This document shows positions 7,867-14,948 of a stretch of 61,314 nt of DNA, one piece after another. The notes below the pieces were generated by a model. It was not told the DNA's origin, ran no database searches, and was given only the letters and a program-made list of their open reading frames with translations. The DNA lies in assembly GCF_000425845.1 (NCBI RefSeq), contig NZ_AUEF01000016.1:1-61314 (forward strand), read 5' to 3'. Every line of letters begins with the position of its first letter. The stretch's first letter is position 1. The position numbers and the translations under genes are program-made. The stretch is from Jeotgalicoccus psychrophilus DSM 19085 (GTDB lineage: Bacteria > Bacillota > Bacilli > Staphylococcales > Salinicoccaceae).

Positions 7867-8088
7867 AAATGTTTTACGTCTATAGTCGAATATAATATAG
7901 ACAAACTTACTTTATATAAATTCAACCTGTATAATTTGTTCATTCACTAGTTTGGAGGATAACTAGAAGTGTATCATAAGTGATTCAGGAACTAGATTTG
8001 ATTATGACAAGAAAACTTGTTATAAACTCACCGCCCTAAATTGTTAGAACGGTGAGTTAAGTATCAAGATACAATGAAATTTCTCGAA
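7867..8088. other. Gene-free stretch with a hairpin at 8025-8058
   Basis: No gene is supported. A 9-bp perfect stem (AACTCACCG / CGGTGAGTT, 8025-8033 with 8050-8058) has a 16-base loop and no T-run. The text GTATCATAAGTGATTCAGG (about 7972-7990) resembles the end of the dispersed repeat family at position 1-80. Confidence 0.5.
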
Positions 8089-8514
8089 TTATAAGTCTTT
8101 AAATTTCATCTTATCACTTTCTCTATTTTTATTTATCAAATCCTCTATATATAATCCCATAAGTACTACAACTTGAAATAGGATTAAACTAGCACCAAAA
8201 GTGAGTGACACTAAATGGTATAGATAGAGCTGTAGAAGCTATCAAAATAATGCTTGGTAAATCCATTTATTCATCTGTTTGTTTTTAACAAAATAAACTT
8301 CTAAAAGGCCGAAAGCTATACCTATTAACAAATATACTATTATATAATTATTCACTTTCTGAACCCTGATTTCTTTTTTGACATTGGAATGAATAATTAA
8401 ATTTTCTCTGTCTGCCGCAAAATGATTTATATAAGCGAAAACCTGAGTCTCAGCTGTTAATGTTTTTTTGTGAGTTTTGACTTCATCCTCTTTTACCGGG
8501 TTATCAATAAGCAA
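8089..8514 (-). pseudogene. Frameshifted small multi-pass membrane protein gene
   Basis: An open frame from 8514 to 8242 encodes a soluble N-terminal part (AETQVFAYINHFAADRENLII) followed by a membrane segment (YIIVYLLIGIAFGLLEVYF). It stops at TGA, but the neighbouring frames continue with hydrophobic text (ILIASTALSIPF, then TFGASLILFQVVVLMGLYI) and a polar tail ending at 8089. The original product probably had three or more membrane helices. A second remnant of the N-terminal part lies at 19408-19504. Family not recognised. A reader could also take 8242-8514 as an intact 90-residue protein; I think decay is likelier. Confidence 0.55.
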
Positions 8515-8653
8515 TTCAGCCTTTATAACCTTCGCTCTTGGGGCTCGGGGACATACGTTCTCAAAAGTTATTATTTTTTCTGGAGATATTTATGTTCCAG
8601 CCACAATATAAAAACACAACGTAAAATTGAGGTGTACCTAGGAATCATGCAGC

Positions 8654-9961
8654 TTAATATTTATCGAGTTCCAGCATTTCTCTAAACGTTTCACCGTTAT
8701 AATCTCTTCTAAAAATGCCGCGTTTTTGCATTTCCGGAATGACTAAGTCGACAAAGTCTTCAAGACTTCCTGGGAGTGTTGGAGGCATCAAGTTAAATCC
8801 ATCTGCGACACCTTCATTCATCCATCTTTCTAATTCGTCGACAATTTCTTCAGGTGTGCCAATGAGGGTTAAATGTCCACCTCCAGCGTTAAGATAACCG
8901 AGTAATTCTCTGACTGTAGGATTTCTGTCTTCTATAATTTCTAAAACAGTTTGATAACGTCCAACAGGTCCTTTGAATTCTTCGACGGGTGGCAATTTTG
9001 GTACTTTTTCGTCGAGTTTCCATGATTTTGTATCTTGCTGAATAAAGAATTCGAGCTGATTAAGTGCAGTATCAATTGGAAGTAGATTGTCTAATTTTGC
9101 TTTCTTTTCTTGCGCTTCTTCTCTTGTTTTACCCACGTAAGTCACTAGTCCTGGAAATACTTTGATATAGTTGTTTGGACGAAGGCTTTCTTTTATGGCT
9201 TGATTTAATTTTTCACGATAAATATTTGCTTGTCTTAAGTTCCAAGAAACTGAATAGACGGCATCAGCATATTTCGCAGCAAGTGCAACACCTTCTTTTG
9301 AAGCCCCAGCTTGCATAGCAACTGGTTTACCCTCTTTTCTTAAAGGTAAAGTTAGCGGCCCTTTAACTTGGAAGTTTTCACCATTGTGATTGAATGGCTG
9401 AATATTTTTATTTTTAGTAATTGTGTTATTTTCTTTCTCTGGATTGTAGCTTTCAATTGACCACGATTCAAATAATTTATTCATGACTTCAGCAAATTCA
9501 TCCGCTTTCTTATAACGAACGGCTCGCTCAGGTAATTTAGATATACTGTGGTTTTGTGCTTCGCGGTCGGTCATTGATGTCACTAGATTCCATCCCATGC
9601 GTCCTTTTGTTATGTGTTGCAGTGTGAGTAACTGTCTTGCTGTGGTAAATGGGTTATTAAATGTACCTGAAATAGTTGAAACAAGTCCAACGTTATCTGT
9701 GACCTTACTCATAGCAGTTAATGCAACAACTGGGTCAAAATAACTCGCTGGTAATTCTGTTGCACTATCTGCGGGGAAGGCTTGTGAATCTGCGAAAAAT
9801 ACGGCATCAAATTTTCCGCGTTCTGCAATTTTTGCCAGATTTTCATAATATTCAATTGTCGTGAATTCATTGACACTCGAATCATCTTCTAACCATGCTG
9901 CCTGATGATGACCCACACCATACATTAAAATTCCTATATTTAACTGTTTAGAATTATTCAT
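8654..9961 (-). CDS. FMN-dependent monooxygenase, NtaA/SnaA/DszA family (bacterial luciferase-like)
   Basis: The 435-residue protein matches the two-component flavin monooxygenases that act on small heteroatom compounds (nitrilotriacetate, dibenzothiophene sulfone, pristinamycin precursors). Visible marks are FFADSQAFPADS near the N-terminus, GRMGWNLVTSMTDREAQN (flavin/phosphate region), MQAGASKEGVALAAKYADAVY and a C-terminal GGGHLTLIGTPEEIVDELE. These enzymes use reduced FMN from a separate reductase. It starts 12 bp after the SDR gene, with a GGCGG site, so both come from the transcript controlled by the TPP riboswitch at 10842-10930. That points to a thiamine-related substrate, which is inference; the substrate is unknown. 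Confidence 0.88.
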   Translation of the reverse strand: MNNSKQLNIGILMYGVGHHQAAWLEDDSSVNEFTTIEYYENLAKIAERGKFDAVFFADSQAFPADSATELPASYFDPVVALTAMSKVTDNVGLVSTISGTFNNPFTTARQLLTLQHITKGRMGWNLVTSMTDREAQNHSISKLPERAVRYKKADEFAEVMNKLFESWSIESYNPEKENNTITKNKNIQPFNHNGENFQVKGPLTLPLRKEGKPVAMQAGASKEGVALAAKYADAVYSVSWNLRQANIYREKLNQAIKESLRPNNYIKVFPGLVTYVGKTREEAQEKKAKLDNLLPIDTALNQLEFFIQQDTKSWKLDEKVPKLPPVEEFKGPVGRYQTVLEIIEDRNPTVRELLGYLNAGGGHLTLIGTPEEIVDELERWMNEGVADGFNLMPPTLPGSLEDFVDLVIPEMQKRGIFRRDYNGETFREMLELDKY

Positions 9962-9973
9962 AATATATACCGC

Positions 9974-10723
9974 CTAGTTCATAGTAAGTCCGCCGTCTAC
10001 CGTGATGTTTTGCCCTGTAATCCCATCTGCTGCCTCAGAACAAAGATAAACAACCATATTAGCAACGTCTTGTGGTGTTGTTACTTTTCTCAATGGTGTG
10101 GACTGTGCGATTAAATCAAATACTTCTGGTGTTGTGACTGCACTTGCGTCTGTTGTTTTCAGTAAACCGCCAGAAACAACATTTGCACGGATACCATACT
10201 GTCCAAGTTCTGCTGCAACGTTTCTGGTGAACCCAATTAAAGCAGCTTTTGCAGTGGTGTACTCGTGATATGGTACTACAGGATTTTGATATAGATTCGT
10301 TCCAATACTAATAATTGCACCGTCTTTACGTTCTAAAAACTGTGGTATTACACTTTGTGATACGTTGAATGCAGCTTTTAGTGTCCCGTCTAACTGTTGC
10401 TCGTAATCTTTATAAGTCAAATCTTTAAATGCTTTTTGAGCGGTTGGATCAAATTTAAAGTTAACGAGTGCATTGTTTACAACAACATCAATCTGGCCGA
10501 AATGTTCAGTTCCTTTTTTTACTAATTGTTCAACTGCTTCACGGTCTGTAATGTCCGCTTGAATCGCAATCGCTTGTGCGCCAATTTCTTTTTGTAACTT
10601 CTCTGCTTCTTCCTTACTTTTGTTGTAGTTAATTATGACATTAAAGCCTTTTTCACTCAGTGCTTTTACGATATAGCTACCAAGTCCTCTTCCGCTTCCC
10701 GTTACTAAAACTGTTCTTGTCAA
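9974..10723 (-). CDS. Classical SDR oxidoreductase under TPP riboswitch control
   Basis: The protein is a 249-residue classical short-chain dehydrogenase. It has the cofactor motif TGSGRGLG (8-15), NNA at 83-85, Ser139 and the catalytic Tyr155-x3-Lys159 (YTTAK). DGG near the C-terminus is also typical of FabG-like SDRs. I place the start at a TTG (10723) with AGGAGTG 5 bases upstream; a GTG at 10732 overlaps that site and is less likely. It is the first gene after a TPP riboswitch and terminator and is followed 12 bp later by a flavin monooxygenase. FabG-like sequence alone would not predict thiamine control, so a role in thiamine or precursor salvage is proposed, not shown. Confidence 0.88.
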   Translation of the reverse strand: MTRTVLVTGSGRGLGSYIVKALSEKGFNVIINYNKSKEEAEKLQKEIGAQAIAIQADITDREAVEQLVKKGTEHFGQIDVVVNNALVNFKFDPTAQKAFKDLTYKDYEQQLDGTLKAAFNVSQSVIPQFLERKDGAIISIGTNLYQNPVVPYHEYTTAKAALIGFTRNVAAELGQYGIRANVVSGGLLKTTDASAVTTPEVFDLIAQSTPLRKVTTPQDVANMVVYLCSEAADGITGQNITVDGGLTMN

Positions 10724-10748
10724 ATAAATCACTCCTATAATTTTTTAA

Positions 10749-10787
10749 AATAAAAAAATACGCAACCTTCATAGGAAAGTTACGTAT
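10749..10787 (-). terminator. Terminator of the TPP riboswitch (expression platform)
   Basis: On the minus strand ACGTAACTTT pairs with AAGGTTGCGT (two G-U pairs) around a 6-base loop, followed by ATTTTTTTAT. It lies between the TPP aptamer and the SDR start, as expected for transcription attenuation. Confidence 0.85.
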
Positions 10788-10841
10788 CGAGAGTAAATTA
10801 TATGTCCACAAAGACATAGATATACAACTGTATCGATGTAA

Positions 10842-10930
10842 CACTTTCCTACGCTAGTTTTAACTAGATCAGGTTCAAAGGGTCTGAGGTTTCCCTCATC
10901 TCAGTTTATATAAACACCCCTAGTGCGAAT
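10842..10930 (-). promoter_or_regulatory. TPP riboswitch (THI element) for the SDR/monooxygenase operon
   Basis: The minus strand contains the conserved THI-box parts in order: ACTAGGGGTG, CTGAGATGAGG, GACCCTTTGAACCTGATC, a short stem CTAGTT/AACTAG and CGTAGGAAAGTG. This fits the two helical arms that bind the pyrimidine and pyrophosphate of thiamine pyrophosphate. The terminator at 10749-10787 lies downstream, so high TPP should switch off the SDR and monooxygenase genes. Confidence 0.95.
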
Positions 10931-11170
10931 CTATTCTATTTAACATCATTGTAGTACTTTACAAAGATACGTCAAGTAAACCACAAATTATTTGAATTGG
11001 AACAAACGCAATTCAAATTCAATTCTGTAACTGTACTGCTTTCTAGTTTTTATATGATTGAGTGAATGTTAAAAGGTAGTTATCAGCATAATTAAAATCT
11101 AATTTTATTTGCAATATTTAACTTTTTAGAGTAACTTGAGGTTATTGATTGGAAAATTAAATAGTTAAGA

Positions 11171-11262
11171 CCACTGGAAGTGTCTTTGAAAAAGGCTGAG
11201 ATTAAAGTGTAGACTTTGGGATTCCGGGAACCTGATACAGTTCATACTGGCGTAGGAAAGTG
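11171..11262 (+). promoter_or_regulatory. TPP riboswitch (THI element) for the thiazole operon
   Basis: The plus strand has ACTGGAAGTG, GGCTGAGAT, GGGAACCTGATACAGTTCATACTGG written here in parts (GGGAACCTGAT then CAGTTCATACTGG) and CGTAGGAAAGTGG, in the order of a TPP aptamer. The 5' box (GGAAGTG rather than GGGGTGC) and CCGGGAACC deviate a little from consensus. It is head-to-head with the riboswitch at 10842-10930 and is followed by a strong terminator at 11292-11329. Confidence 0.92.
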
Positions 11263-11291
11263 GCGAAAGTAATATATGTTGATACATACTT

Positions 11292-11329
11292 GCGCTGTTT
11301 TTCTATATAGAAAAACAGCGCTTTTTTTT
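11292..11329 (+). terminator. Riboswitch-linked terminator before tenI
   Basis: GCGCTGTTTTTC and GAAAAACAGCGC form a perfect 12-bp stem with a TATATA loop, followed by eight T. It sits just before the tenI ribosome binding site. Confidence 0.93.
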
Positions 11330-11347
11330 ATGTTAAGGGGTGACATA

Positions 11348-11938
11348 ATGCTTATTGCAATTACACATTTTAAGATATTAATTTCCAAGGATATTATTCA
11401 TTTCAATACGATTTCATCCTGTATCGATTATCTTTTACTTCGTACACCCATGTCCGACAACGAGTTATCATCGTTCCTTTGTCAGCTTATTCATTCAGGT
11501 TTTCCCAAAGAAAAAATCATCATTCATACTTCGACTAAATTGCTGGAATCTTTTCGTTTAACTGCCATCCACTTTAGAGAAAACGATCCAACTGCATTAA
11601 CGTATAAAAAAGAACATCCGGATATTTCAGTCAGCATGTCTGCTCATTTACCTGAATCTGTCAAGAAAGCACAGGACAATCATCTCGACTTTGTATTATA
11701 CGGCCATATATTTGAATCGAGTTCAAAGAAATCTTTGCCGCCGCGTACACATCAAGAAGTACGTGATGCACTGTCTTATGATATTCCTGTCGTTGCACTT
11801 GGAGGTATCAATTCAACAACTATCAATCAATTACCGGCAGGTTTCAGTGGTATCTCGGCAATTTCTGCACTTATGGATGCATCACCCAATCAAATCACCA
11901 GATTAAAAGAAGAATGGCAAATATTAAATTTTATGTAA
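11348..11938 (+). CDS. tenI: TenI-like thiazole tautomerase (ThiE-fold)
   Basis: The 196-residue protein has the TIM-barrel fold of the ThiE/TenI family; GHIFESSSKKSLPPR and VVALGGINSTTI with GFSGISAISALMDA form the phosphate-binding end. First place in the thiazole operon favours TenI, which aromatises the ThiG product, over ThiE, which couples the two thiamine halves. The start at 11348 follows AGGGGTGA; an upstream in-frame ATG at 11330 lies inside the T-run of the terminator. Control is by the TPP riboswitch. It is separated from thiS by 95 bp, where B. subtilis has thiO. Confidence 0.85.
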   Translation: MLIAITHFKILISKDIIHFNTISSCIDYLLLRTPMSDNELSSFLCQLIHSGFPKEKIIIHTSTKLLESFRLTAIHFRENDPTALTYKKEHPDISVSMSAHLPESVKKAQDNHLDFVLYGHIFESSSKKSLPPRTHQEVRDALSYDIPVVALGGINSTTINQLPAGFSGISAISALMDASPNQITRLKEEWQILNFM

Positions 11939-12033
11939 GCAAATGCTACATTGCTTAGACATTATAATGTGGTTAATACATTTCCCAGCTGTCGCAGTAC
12001 TTAAAAATCTATCATTTGAAAGGATGAAACAAT

Positions 12034-12234
12034 ATGCAGTGCACCGTTAACGGAGAACTCCATTATTTTGAAAAGGATATTACCATAGCTACCCTGCTGG
12101 ACCACCTGGATGTAGATGATAATCGTATTGTAGTGGAACACAATGGGGAATTGATTAAAAAAAGTGTATTTAAACAACAAGCAGTGAAAAATAATGATCG
12201 ACTTGAATTATTAGAATTTGTAGGAGGCGGATAA
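12034..12234 (+). CDS. thiS: Sulfur carrier protein ThiS
   Basis: The 66-residue ubiquitin-like protein ends in the required GG tail (EFVGGG), the site that ThiF adenylates and that carries the thiocarboxylate sulfur to ThiG. MQCTVNGE and the [10 protein letters not shown] helix are typical. AAAGGATG precedes the ATG. It overlaps nothing and ends 1 bp before thiG. Confidence 0.95.
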   Translation: MQCTVNGELHYFEKDITIATLLDHLDVDDNRIVVEHNGELIKKSVFKQQAVKNNDRLELLEFVGGG

Positions 12235-12235
12235 T

Positions 12236-13003
12236 ATGTTAGAAATTGGGGATTTAAAATTTAACTCAAGACTATTTTTAGGTACTGGAAAGTTCTCAGA
12301 TGAGAAAATACAGGCCGCAGCAATTGAAGCGTCAGGTACAGAAGTGCTGACTTTCGCTGTCAGACGTATGAACTTATTTGATAAAGACCTGCCCAACCCG
12401 CTGGCAAATATTGATTTAAGAAAATACACGACATTTCCGAATACAGCAGGGGCGAAAACAGTGGAAGAAACTATACGCATCGCAGAAATCGCAAAACATG
12501 CGGGTGTCTGTGACATGATTAAAGTTGAGATTATTGGTGATGATAAGACATTACTGCCTGACCCAATTGCGACATACGAAGCGTGTCAAATACTGCTGGA
12601 CAAAGGTTATACAGTCTGTCCATATATTTCAAACGATGTCGTGCTTGCAAAAAGACTCGAAAGACTCGGTGTTCATGCGATTATGCCGCTCGCTTCTCCT
12701 ATAGGTACGGGACGCGGTATTAATAATCCATTGAATTTAAGATATATTGTAGAACAATCCAGCATCCCTGTTATTGTGGATGCAGGAATCGGTTCACCCA
12801 AAGATGCGTGCTATGCTATGGAGCTAGGTGCAGATGCGGTATTATTAAACACCGCTGTATCGAATGCCAAAGACCCGGTTAAAATGGCAGAAGCGATGAA
12901 GCTTTCAATTGATGCAGGGGTACTGGGTTATGATGCAGGACGTATTCCGGTTAGGTATTCTGCACAGGCCTCAAGTCCCGCTGAAGGACTGGAGTTTCTT
13001 TAA
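12236..13003 (+). CDS. thiG: Thiazole synthase ThiG
   Basis: The 255-residue TIM-barrel enzyme joins deoxyxylulose 5-phosphate, dehydroglycine and the ThiS thiocarboxylate sulfur to the thiazole phosphate. The Schiff-base lysine is Lys96 in CDMIKVEI, the same number as in B. subtilis Thi[21 protein letters not shown] and [10 protein letters not shown] form the conserved C-terminal end. The start overlaps the thiS stop region with the thiS AGGAGG as its site, and the stop codon overlaps the thiF start. Confidence 0.96.
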   Translation: MLEIGDLKFNSRLFLGTGKFSDEKIQAAAIEASGTEVLTFAVRRMNLFDKDLPNPLANIDLRKYTTFPNTAGAKTVEETIRIAEIAKHAGVCDMIKVEIIGDDKTLLPDPIATYEACQILLDKGYTVCPYISNDVVLAKRLERLGVHAIMPLASPIGTGRGINNPLNLRYIVEQSSIPVIVDAGIGSPKDACYAMELGADAVLLNTAVSNAKDPVKMAEAMKLSIDAGVLGYDAGRIPVRYSAQASSPAEGLEFL

Positions 13004-14007
13004 TGGAGAGATACGACAGACAAATGAAGTTTAATGAATTTGGAGAGAATAGTCAAAAAAATCTGATGTCAGCCACACTGATGGTGATGGGCGCCGGTGC
13101 ACTTGGAACACACGTTTCTGAAATGCTTGTGCGTATGGGTGCAGGTAAACTCATCATCATCGATATGGATATTGTTGAAATGACCAACCTGCATCGTCAG
13201 GCTTTATATACTGAAAAAGATGCAGAAGATATGACGCTGAAAGTTAATGCTGCCAAAGAAAAATTGTGTCAGATAAACCGTAATGTTGAGATTGTACCGA
13301 TCAATGCAGAATTGAATTCCAGTAACATCTCCGCAATCTTAAGAAAGTATCAGCCGGATATTGTAATTGACAGTATGGACCATTTTGAAATTCGCTTTCT
13401 GATTAATGAAGCCTGTCATAAGCTTGATATCCCCTGGGTATATGGTGCCGCTGTAGGCAGTAAGGGAAGTGTGTATGGGATTGATTTTAAAGGACCTTGT
13501 TTAAAGTGTTTGATGGAAACTCTGCCATCCACAGGGGAAAGCTGTGCAATCAACGGTGTACTTCCTCCTGTGATTTCCCTCATTGCCAGTATGGAAGTTT
13601 CTGAAGTCATTCGTTATTTATCAGGAAAAGGTTTTTCCAAGCAGCTCATTACTGTAGATACTTTTAAAATCGGCTTTCAAACGATAAATATAGATGAATT
13701 AAAGAATGAAGACTGTGTGGTCTGTAAGAATCGGGTATATGAACAGTTGAATAAAAATATGCTGGCCACTGTACAATCTAATTGCGGAAGTGTATATACA
13801 CTCAGGTTCGACGAATCGGTTTTCAATCAGGAGCTGCCCGGTAAAACTATCAGGGCAAGTGCATTTGTTAAGTTATTGACTTATAAAAAATATAAGCTGA
13901 CCTTATTTAAAGATGGCAGAATGAATGTTCATGGCATCTCTCGAAAAGAAGAAGCAAATGCTTTATATCATGAAATGATTGAGAAACTGAGTGAATATCC
14001 TGTATAA
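13003..14007 (+). CDS. thiF: ThiS adenylyltransferase ThiF (E1-like)
   Basis: The 334-residue protein adenylates the ThiS C-terminus with ATP before sulfur transfer. The nucleotide motif GAGALGTHVSEML, the Asp of DMDIVEMTNLHRQ and the arginine in HRQALY are those of MoeB/ThiF enzymes. Two CxxC pairs (CLKC and CVVC) make the zinc site. The C-terminal 90 residues (from about 245) form a small extra domain. Its ATG shares bases with the thiG stop (TAATG). A hairpin terminator follows. The synonym MoeB is possible by sequence but the operon decides for ThiF. Confidence 0.93.
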   Translation: MERYDRQMKFNEFGENSQKNLMSATLMVMGAGALGTHVSEMLVRMGAGKLIIIDMDIVEMTNLHRQALYTEKDAEDMTLKVNAAKEKLCQINRNVEIVPINAELNSSNISAILRKYQPDIVIDSMDHFEIRFLINEACHKLDIPWVYGAAVGSKGSVYGIDFKGPCLKCLMETLPSTGESCAINGVLPPVISLIASMEVSEVIRYLSGKGFSKQLITVDTFKIGFQTINIDELKNEDCVVCKNRVYEQLNKNMLATVQSNCGSVYTLRFDESVFNQELPGKTIRASAFVKLLTYKKYKLTLFKDGRMNVHGISRKEEANALYHEMIEKLSEYPV

Positions 14008-14019
14008 AAATATAGTGTG

Positions 14020-14045
14020 AACTATCTCAAATAGATGAGTTTTTT
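14020..14045 (+). terminator. Terminator of the thiazole operon
   Basis: AACTATCT pairs with AGATGAGTT (one bulged G) around a 5-base loop and is followed by TTTTT. Confidence 0.75.
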
Positions 14046-14170
14046 ATGTTGCTTTATAAATACTAGACAAAGAATTAAAAAGGCATCAGTTATTTCTATA
14101 GGGTGTTGAATTAGGTGAAGATACGGTAATCAGAAGGAATTATTTATTACAAATTTCGGTGGAACGTTAA

Positions 14171-14222
14171 GAGAAAACCGCATCATAAAGTGATAAGCTG
14201 GGAGTTATCATAAATAGAATAA
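14171..14222. repeat. Dispersed palindromic repeat, copy 3
   Basis: The block reads AGAAAACCGCATCATAAAG, then TGATAAGC and GAGTTATCATAAATAGA. It shares ACCGCATCA with copy 2 and GAGTTATCATAA with copy 1. Confidence 0.6.
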
Positions 14223-14520
14223 GTAAAAGAGAAGCAGGATAGCATGCAAAAGACTATGCTGCTTGAATGTGCTCACTTATCTTAGGATGTGTAGAAGAGC
14301 GTAGTTTACGTATACTTTAGATACTTCTGGTGGTAAATATTGTATTCCTTTTAACGTCATAATCTTACCACTATACTTAACTCAAATTATAACGATTTTT
14401 GAGTTATAAATTATATTTAAATCATATATGTAAAATAGAAAAACCCTATAAACATTGAAATACCAACGTTTATAAATTTTGTTCAAAGTTATCTATCTAT
14501 TTATTATAATACAAAGACTT

Positions 14521-14573
14521 TGTGTTAAGACACAATACACATATGTGAAAACTTGAGAGTTATCGTAAGTAAT
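14521..14573. repeat. Dispersed palindromic repeat, copy 4
   Basis: TGTGTTAAGACACAATAC at the start is nearly identical to 21-38, and GAGAGTTATC recurs at 54-63; overall about 83 % identity to 21-73 by eye. It is in the same orientation as copy 1, so the two bracket 14.5 kb. The inner TGTGT-TAAG-ACACA is a small perfect hairpin. Confidence 0.6.
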
Positions 14574-14582
14574 AATCTTAGC

Positions 14583-14823
14583 GTTGTAAATACATATTTT
14601 CCTGATGGTACTCGTATAAAAGTTAAAAGCCATTCAATACAATATTCTCTCTTAAAATCTTATTCCATTATCTGTCCTTCGGAAGTCATCAATTTCTTGA
14701 CCAATGAATCTACCGTCTCTTTGTTCACAGTTTGTCCCGGTGAATCTAACTCTTTTAGATATTGAGAATCAGTAATATAACGTTCGGATTCCTAAAAGCA
14801 ATAATAACACCTATTAATCCTTC
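14583..14823 (-). pseudogene. Coding remnant, unidentified membrane-anchored protein
   Basis: On the minus strand a hydrophobic stretch (GLIGVIIAF) is followed, after a frame change near 14790, by polar protein-like text (SERYITDSQYLKELDSPGQ ... DSLVKKLMTSEGQIME). TAA interrupts it at about 14666, and similar quality text continues (DFKREYCIEWLLTFIRVPSG). The pattern is one membrane helix plus a small soluble domain. The gene is not recognised and is clearly broken. Confidence 0.4.
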
Positions 14824-14849
14824 TTAATTATAATCATTATAATTAAGAA
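14821..14849. promoter_or_regulatory. PerR box inside a perfect 29-bp palindrome
   Basis: Positions 14828-14842 read TTATAATCATTATAA, an exact match to the PerR consensus TTATAATNATTATAA. The symmetry extends to 14 bp on each side of the central C at 14835. It lies about 25 bp upstream of a -10 hexamer and 100 bp before a P-type ATPase gene. PerR is the peroxide- and Fe/Mn-sensing Fur-family repressor. Fur or Zur boxes have a related shape, but this text fits PerR best. Confidence 0.88.
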
Positions 14850-14872
14850 GTGTTTTTAAATTTATATTGTTG

Positions 14873-14878
14873 TATAAT
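14873..14878 (+). promoter_or_regulatory. -10 box of the pfeT-like gene
   Basis: TATAAT at the consensus, 23 bp after the PerR palindrome; the -35 (GTGTTT region near 14850) is weak and abuts the operator. Transcription would start near 14885, which rules out translation starts upstream of that point. Confidence 0.65.
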
Positions 14879-14948
14879 GGACTTACAAACAATAATAATT
14901 AGAGTGCTTGCTGGAAATATATTAAGTAATGTGAAAGAGGTCGTGTGT

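Larger units (their letters stand above)
14046..14820. other. 775-bp gap without an intact gene
   Basis: The stretch is AT-rich and holds two copies of the dispersed repeat (14171-14222, 14521-14573) and a coding remnant on the minus strand (14583-14823). A 27-codon minus-strand open frame (14360 to 14277, MTLKGIQYLPPEVSK...) reads like protein but has only a weak GTGGTAAG site. The text suggests repeated insertion and deletion. I see no RNA gene. Confidence 0.6.

Noticed and set aside
7741..7950. Intact small gene of 69 codons
   Set aside because: Its first two thirds are an internal piece of a 2-hydroxyacid dehydrogenase without start signals, so it is a relic.
9974..10723. fabG of fatty acid synthesis
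   Set aside because: It is not near acpP or fabD and is controlled by a TPP riboswitch with a flavin monooxygenase gene.
14553..14765. Plus-strand open frame of 70 codons
   Set aside because: It has no ribosome site and lies across a minus-strand coding relic and a repeat; composition is not protein-like.
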